DNA from: Rhyacophila brunnea
Taxonomy: Eukaryota > Arthropoda > Insecta > Trichoptera > Rhyacophilidae
Reading direction: 5' to 3'
Length of the DNA stretch: 64,000 bases
Assembly (NCBI GenBank): GCA_022495005.1
Contig: JAGYXB010000691.1
Coordinates: 682,001 to 746,000, forward strand
The notes under the pieces are model-generated. The model saw nothing but the letters and a program-made list of their open reading frames with translations. It ran no database searches and was not told the DNA's origin. The position numbers were made by a program, and so were the translations under genes. This document shows, piece by piece, positions 58,264-64,000 of this stretch (position 1 is the first letter of the stretch; each line of letters opens with the position of its first letter).

Positions 58264-60773
58264 GGATGAAAAGGGGACGATGCCGAGATCCTGCAGTACT
58301 GCCTCGGAGGACCTCGGCTGATGAAGAAGAGGGCTGATCCAGTGGGTGATGTGTTGGAACGATCTTCTGTCGTCCATAAATAAATAGTGTGTAACTCTCT
58401 TCAAGAACCACAACAGTTTTATGTATTAATCGTTATTAATTATAAATGCATCCACCGTAAAGCAAGGTTGATCCGCTTGTAATGCACCGGCGAACAGAAA
58501 AAGCGAGGAGGTAAATATAACGGTTATGCAAAACGAGACGTTACGTAAATTGCATAACGGCCAGTGGCGTAGATAAATTTATAGCGCGCGACAGCGGCTA
58601 ATTAATAAATTATCTTGCCGGGCATATTAAGTGAAAGCGATCAACTTTGCTCAACGGTGTGATTAGAATTTAGAATAAATGGTTGTATAACAGATGATGA
58701 ATGTGTGAAAAATGGTTCAGCGGCAGAGAACTCCGTAGATGCTGGAAAAACTGTAAGTACCTATTTAACCGACTCTGGTAAATAATTATTTAACCAAAAA
58801 AATTAGCCTTTTAAAATAAGGAAGAATTTTAAATATTGTAAATAATAACATTCCTTAAGAAGGTTAAGATTTTTAATATTTTTAAAGGTTTGATATTTAA
58901 TTAAATCTTTTAGATATTGAAATAGATAAATAAATAGTATGTATTTAATAATAGGAACAGAAGGCGATGCTGCCAACGTCCGCGATTAAATTAACTACTT
59001 CTTAAATATAAATAATGATAATAATAAAAAGGGCTCGTGGACATGCACGCCCCTGCAAATAAGAATGCAAAACATCAGTGTTGCCGTGTCTACATAAAAT
59101 TCAGGAAGTCTACTGAATTTCCGTGTCGGAAGCTACTGAGATTTTAAATTTTGACTTGGCAACGCTGCATAAAAATAATCGGGTAGTTTAATAACTTATA
59201 ATATAAATTGACCAGATGGAGTGACCATATTGCGACGTATAAAAATATGCTATCTCGTCACTTATCATGGTCAATTGTAATAATAAATAAATATTAATAT
59301 AAAACTGTGTCAATTATATAGTTAAATATTAGTGTATATATAGATAAAATAAAAGAAGTGAATAATAGCGTAATAAAAGTGTGATATATTGAATTATAAT
59401 AGTTACCAAGTGTGATTAATAGTGAGAAATATATTAATGTAGTAATAAAATAAAGTCGGTAAATAACACATTGCGGGTTAGAATCGTGTATTAAAATATT
59501 TTTTATAAGCTAAATAAACACAAAATAATCCGGGGAAAAGACTCAAACAGAATCTCTTGGGACGTGATGGCCGGGTGGGCGGACCACTTCCTGTACGAGA
59601 AGCCCACTTCTTGGACCACAAGACCGTAGGAAGGCAACATTTGACCTTCTGCCGATCGCTCTTAAACCCTGAGGGGGTTGACTCGGAAGGGTTGGGGTTA
59701 TGCCCTCGCTTGAACTACCCCAGGAGAGGAAGACGAGTACTAGCGCGAAAAACACATAGTAAACATAATTATGATAGTGATGCAACAGCGCAAATGGAGA
59801 CTTTACTCGAGAACCTGATACTCTGAGTGACAACCTGGACGGCTCGCGATGCCTGAAGATGTGGAATTGGTATGTGCAACGCCAAACCACGTTAACACGT
59901 CGTGAGTAATCCAGGGACAGCACATCTTGAATCATCGGGGAAAACGAGGAAGGGTGCTCCGGAAACATAACCGCAAGGAAGGAAGAAATAGCAAAAATGG
60001 AACAAAAGGATATACACTCTAAGAGTGATATCTAGTATTTGTGAAGAGGCGATGCCGTTGACTAGCTAGAGCCGAGCTCAGATCATCAGCATACGACCTA
60101 CTCACCAACAGGGGAACGGATGTGGCCACACCTATCCCTATAGACATCCCTGGATAACAAACATGCGGCCCCGCGATGGTCGATCGAAAGTTATACCAGT
60201 GGAAAGTCAAGCTATAGAAGAGTAATCGTCAGAACAAAGAGGATCGGACGTCTTTGGGCGTACCACCTCACGAAACTGGCTAGCGAAGAAGTCGGCGATT
60301 CAAGCAACGCGACATTCTATCGACTAGCACAGTAAAATAAAAGGACGAAGGCGGAATAAATAAAAAAAGGAAGAAAAATCATAAACATGTGCTTAGTAGC
60401 TGGGGTAAAGATTTGTCAAAACGAAAATGTATACGGACCCGGATAGGACGACAAAACAATTGCCGTCTATCTGGAAGACATGGAACGAAAACCACCCATA
60501 AAATTAAGTTAATTACGTAGTTATAAATATTAAAAAAAATACCATAAATAGTAGTGTTATAGCGTAAACGTTTCTGAAATGTAGCATGATGTGTACGAAG
60601 CTAGCCGCTCGATACGGCGAATAACGCTTCCATATCAAACGCCCAGAAACGAATATAAGCAATCCGAGGCTGGAAAATTAAACTAAAAAAAACAAATATT
60701 ATATGTGTATGATGGTTAAACAAGGAAGGTATAGGCGGCCGATGAGGTCAGGCTGTACATGTCAGCTTTCATC
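58264..60773. other. Internal region of the LTR element without recognised genes
   Basis: 58264-58400 continues the GC-rich gag-like composition. 58700-59500 is AT-rich. 59540-60480 is GC-richer, with an 89-codon plus frame and a 141-codon minus frame, neither recognised. The GC-rich block may be a captured or decayed sequence. Confidence 0.45.
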
Positions 60774-60781
60774 GGAGGGGG
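60774..60781 (+). other. Polypurine tract
   Basis: GGAGGGGG followed by CGAAT immediately precedes the 3' LTR, as needed for plus-strand priming. Confidence 0.7.
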
Positions 60782-60786
60782 CGAAT

Positions 60787-62791
60787 TGTCACCACCTACC
60801 TGTAGGTAGGTGCCTTCGCACAATAAATTGATTAGTAATAAGCCGACATGTAAGCCTGATCTCTAACTATACGGCTTAGTAAAACGCCTAAAAACGCTTC
60901 CTTGTCGAATCACATATAAATTGTTTATCTGTTCACAGGTTTTTACGCTACCCGTTCGGTATGTAAACGTATCGAACGGGGCATCGATTGCTACGAGCAG
61001 GGGAATGCAGTGTGAAAGAATGATGGATGTAAAATTGCCTTGTTCTGTACAATAAAAAAGCCTGTGACGATGTTATTATAAAATGTTAGATATAAATGTA
61101 TTATGTAACTGTATATTAGTATAAAAGGGGAAGAATGATTGTTAAATATAAAGAGACGAATGCAGTAGCGAGAGATTATTATAAGAGTGTAACATATTTA
61201 ATATATTTTGTAATAGTATAAAAGAAGAAGAATAACTGTTAACATAAAGAAGAAGAACGCGGTAGCGAGTGATTAGTATTAAAAGTGTATATAATTAATT
61301 AATATGTCATGTGGAACACACTAATCGAATAGTATTTCGATCCGTAAACTCATTAATAGCAAACTAATAATTATAGAATCAATTATCCGCGAGTGGCAAC
61401 ACTTAAAATTATAACGCAGCAACACCTACCAACGGGTTGGTATGGGTGTGCCTCTGTGCGTGTATACGAAAATGTTACCGGCTAAAAAGTATCCGGCGCA
61501 CAGATTAACTCAGAAAATAACGCCTTAAAGTCTCTAGAATTCAACTTTTCGGAAATATTATTTCATTATTGTGTTCCTAATTAGGGTATTTATCGTCTGT
61601 AATATAAAGCATGAGGAAATTCACATATTTAAGAAAGAGTAAATTCTTGATAGCAACAGACGGGAGCTTCGCCGATTTCTAATAAAATAAATTAAAATCA
61701 CGACCTTTATGCAGCTGTGCGGTGTAAAGACAGCGGCTAAAAATAAGGCAATGCGGGGGAAATATCGCCGATCGATATACTCTTAGACATTGAATTACCT
61801 CTATGAAGAAGTAGTATTTTGCTATTTTTCGGAAATAGTAAAATATTATTTCGTATTACTATATAAGACGTAGTTTTAAGATTAAACTGTTATTATTATA
61901 AATGTAATATTGTAAAAGGTAAAGGCAACAGACAGGTTTTACGTCGTAAAATCACAAATGTTTATGTGAAAGTCGATGGATAATGATTACAGGGCCTATT
62001 ATTATGTCAATAGGTACCTAGTAAGTAGTTGTAAATGCATGTAATTTAAACGCTAATCAAATCGTGTGTTTACTCCTGGCATAAGACTAAAACCGCGAGT
62101 TTATGCCGGAGATAGCTATTTAAATGCTCTAGATAAATTCATATAAAATCCATAGAATTAGATAGACGATATTTTATAACGTCAATATATCCATCCACGT
62201 GCACAGAATATATTATCTCTTGATACTTGGTCCTTCTGACAATCCAGTAAATTCCTATTAAATAAACAAGAGATATTACGCAGTACGAATTAACGGACAC
62301 ATTAGAATCTTTGGTCACCCCCTCTTATCTCTTTGGACCAATTAGAATAAGGGAGGCTGCTATAAAAGAGGGCGCATCCGAGAGATTTTTATCAGTCTAC
62401 CGGATCCTCCCTCGGGAACAAGTCTCATCTCTACTAGCAGCCTCTCTTCAAACATTCTGGACCAGTTTCACCAGTTTTCGCCGCGCATCTCTTCGCTTCT
62501 TGAACGCCGAAGTACTCCCCGAGGAGAGTTTCACATCCCGTTTACCTACGGGTGGGAAACATCTCTCGCGTTCGCAGTCATCGGTCGTCACGTATTCCTG
62601 TCTGCCGCCTTCACCTACATTTGGCCTGTAAAATTATTTACTAGACGCTACATACAAGAAAATAAAACCAAGTCATTACCGACTTTTTCAAAAGGAAACA
62701 GCGTTATTATTAATAACCCCTCACCGACTGAGCTAGAAAAAAAATTCATCAACGAAGTGCGCAGTGGCGTATCGTTGAGGGGGTGTTGTTA
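60787..62791 (+). repeat. 3' LTR
   Basis: 2005 bp, collinear with the 5' LTR. Visible differences include loss of a 7-base block (GCGAATT) near 61795, a cluster of changes near 62310-62330, and one fewer AGTTTCACC unit near 62463. Confidence 0.85.
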
Positions 62792-62795
62792 TTAG

Positions 62796-62875
62796 GTTAG
62801 GTTTGGTTAGGTTAACCTAACAAATAATCCAGTATATCGGCTATTGTCAAAATGTGTTTGCCGCTGTATCACAAC
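62796..62875 (+). repeat. TTAGG/CCTAA motif and flank shared with the MITE family
   Basis: GTTAGGTTTGGTTAGGTTAA followed by CCTAACAAATAATCCAGTAT matches the centre of the 12.7, 24.5 and 25.9 kb MITEs. The opposite-orientation counterpart is at 55300-55350, on the other side of the LTR and LINE insertions. Confidence 0.55.
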
Positions 62876-62994
62876 CGAACTGTACCGAGTATTTGCCTGC
62901 TATTTGTTATACAATGCGATCTATCATTTATTATTATTATAGGTATTTTTTTCTTTTCAAACGCGTGCCATTGGTTCGCCACCACTGTCTAGTC

Positions 62995-63498
62995 TATACG
63001 TCTTATTTACCCGCCGGCTACGATTTTATAATGCCCATACAGTATAATAGATACAGAATAAATCATGTAGGCGTAAAATATTGTTCCGATGTTTTTTTTG
63101 CTGTCTCAAACTGGTTGTGGGATATTTATCGGACAACATGGTATATTTAATTACTTGATTACGTCTCATTAAATAGAATACTGGATCTTGAAGATTGTAA
63201 AATCTAATATAAGTCGTCCAAAGGCATTTTGCGTAACGTTTTTCTGCATCAAAAAAATCCGCCAATATCAATAAGTGTAATAAATTTGTCGACGGAATAA
63301 AATCAACTTTCCAATACAATCAATGACTAGTTTATTAGTGATAATGATTACTTACGTCCTACATATTATTATTTTAATATAATAAATTAATTTGTTTTAT
63401 TTTTAGTGGGCACAGAATTAGGGAGGACTAATAATAAATACCTCAGAGCCAGTGTATCGTAAATTATTAGCGTGTTATTTATATTAGCGAATGTGCGA
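62995..63498. other. Stretch without recognised features
   Basis: Open frames at 62854-63150 (+) and 63026-63319 (-) overlap and have no recognisable domain. Confidence 0.35.
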
Positions 63499-63645
63499 AA
63501 TTGACTATTACATGAAATGGGCAAAATTTTGCCTAAATCATGAAAAATGCAAGCTTGTTGCCTTATTCATGAATTTTGGCAAAATATCTGCCAAGTGCGT
63601 GAATTCGGCAGTAATTTTTCTGCCTAGTTCATGCATTGGGCAAAT
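63499..63645. repeat. ~30 bp tandem repeat of imperfect palindromes
   Basis: Units start at 63530, 63559, 63589 and 63621, with part of a further unit before. Each has the form TGCC..TCATGAA..GGCA, itself an imperfect palindrome. The core ATTCATGAATTTTGGCAAAA resembles a segment of the TTAGG-containing MITE. Spacing is 29-32 bases. Confidence 0.6.
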
Positions 63646-64000
63646 TAGATAGTAGCGCTACGGTGGTGTTTTTTGCAACTAATCAAACTAACCAAATGTG
63701 TAAAATGTCATTGATTATATAAAAATATACCAATCAATAACTACAATGACGTTCATATCCATTTACTATGCCCAAAAAAAATCTAGAACTATAATAATAT
63801 GATAACGGAAGAATTTTATTAAAAGGTATTTTCGCGATTTGATTCGTGCAATGGTCGATTGTTTGTTTGTGATAGTATGATTTAATAGTTTGTTGACACT
63901 TGTTAGCTAACCTCAAAATGGACATTCAGTTGAATTTAGAATTAGAAAACCTAACCTAATGACGCACACTTAATTTTCCGCTCCTGTGGGGGCGCTCCCA
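63646..64000. other. Right end of window
   Basis: AT-rich; ends with AAACCTAACCTAATGACG, a two-unit CCTAA motif. No gene supported. Confidence 0.4.

Larger units (their letters stand above)
55760..62791 (+). mobile_element. Non-autonomous LTR retroelement with 2 kb LTRs
   Basis: The layout is 5' LTR 55760-57777, primer binding site 57781-57798, internal region to 60786 with purine tract 60774-60781, and 3' LTR 60787-62791. TTAG flanks both sides (55756-55759 and 62792-62795), a 4 bp duplication as in Ty3/gypsy-type elements. The internal region is only 3.0 kb, and I find no protease, RT, RNase H or integrase motif in any frame. A gag-like open frame lies near the start. The two LTRs differ by roughly 25-30 substitutions and several small indels by eye, so the insertion is fairly young. 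It would need another element's enzymes. Confidence 0.85.
54699..62987. mobile_element. hAT-like element carrying nested insertions
   Basis: The left end CAGGGTTAGCGAACCTTTTT, then CGCGTGCCAAAA, and the right end, read inverted, CAGTGGTGGCGAACCAATGG, then CACGCG, are matching hAT-type termini. TCTAGTC flanks both (54692-54698 and 62988-62994). Between them lie a LINE 3' end and the LTR retroelement. The host sequence next to those insertions (GGTACAGTTC..., CAGCGGAAAACACATTTTG) occurs inverted on the far side, so the original element was largely palindromic. Confidence 0.65.

Noticed and set aside
57799..58413. 204-codon minus-strand frame
   Set aside because: Antisense to the gag-like frame of the LTR element. 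It spans the AT microsatellite and shows no known motif; a shadow.
59543..59968. 141-codon minus-strand frame inside the LTR element
   Set aside because: Overlaps an unrelated plus frame, no motif, opposite to the element's direction.
1..64000. CRISPR array, bacterial operon or phage
   Set aside because: No regularly spaced direct repeats with unique spacers. Spliced exons, SINEs and AT-rich introns show an animal nuclear genome; the 30 bp repeats at 63.5 kb have no spacers.

Overview
The window reads as AT-rich, repeat-dense insect nuclear DNA. The signs are a spliced eukaryotic gene, insect-type TTAGG motifs, tRNA-derived SINEs, many hAT and other inverted-repeat transposons, LINE remnants, a Penelope-like element and an LTR retroelement. 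I cannot fix the insect order from sequence alone; the TAGGTACCTA and ATATTATAAT flavour fits Lepidoptera or Hemiptera.

Only one host gene can be supported. It is the 3' end of a gamma-tubulin complex component 2 gene (GCP2), on the + strand: exons 3874-4017, 7108-7185, 11223-11401 and 12143-12239. The phases agree, the stop is at 12237-12239, and a polyadenylation signal follows at 12269. The encoded 165 residues are the C-terminal part of the GCP fold; earlier exons lie upstream of the window. A candidate untranslated first exon or promoter of another + strand gene lies near 49.5-49.95 kb and is weakly supported.

Everything else is transposon-derived or unrecognised. 12.6-26 kb holds a decayed Penelope-like retroelement with inverted terminal repeats (14.8-16.9 kb) and an isolated third terminus at 25.4 kb. 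The same stretch has a MITE family carrying TTAGG units and a palindromic CAGTGGCGAA family. 23.5-24.3, 42.5 and 46.6-47 kb hold LINE reverse-transcriptase C-terminal remnants; 40.3-41.1 and 55.35-55.75 kb hold 3' ends of a second LINE family. 30.7-31.3 and 50.4-50.7 kb hold paired, divergent tRNA-like sequences in inverted arms. 32-34 kb and 41.6-42 kb hold hAT elements, one with a transposase remnant. 35-45 kb holds four copies of a ~450 bp repeat. 43.5 kb has a 381 bp element with a perfect 10 bp target duplication.

The most striking structure is at 54.7-63.0 kb. A hAT-like element flanked by TCTAGTC contains a LINE 3' end and a 7.0 kb LTR retroelement. That retroelement has two 2 kb, nearly identical LTRs around only 3 kb of internal sequence, with no recognisable pol genes. 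This makes a stacked, nested insertion site.
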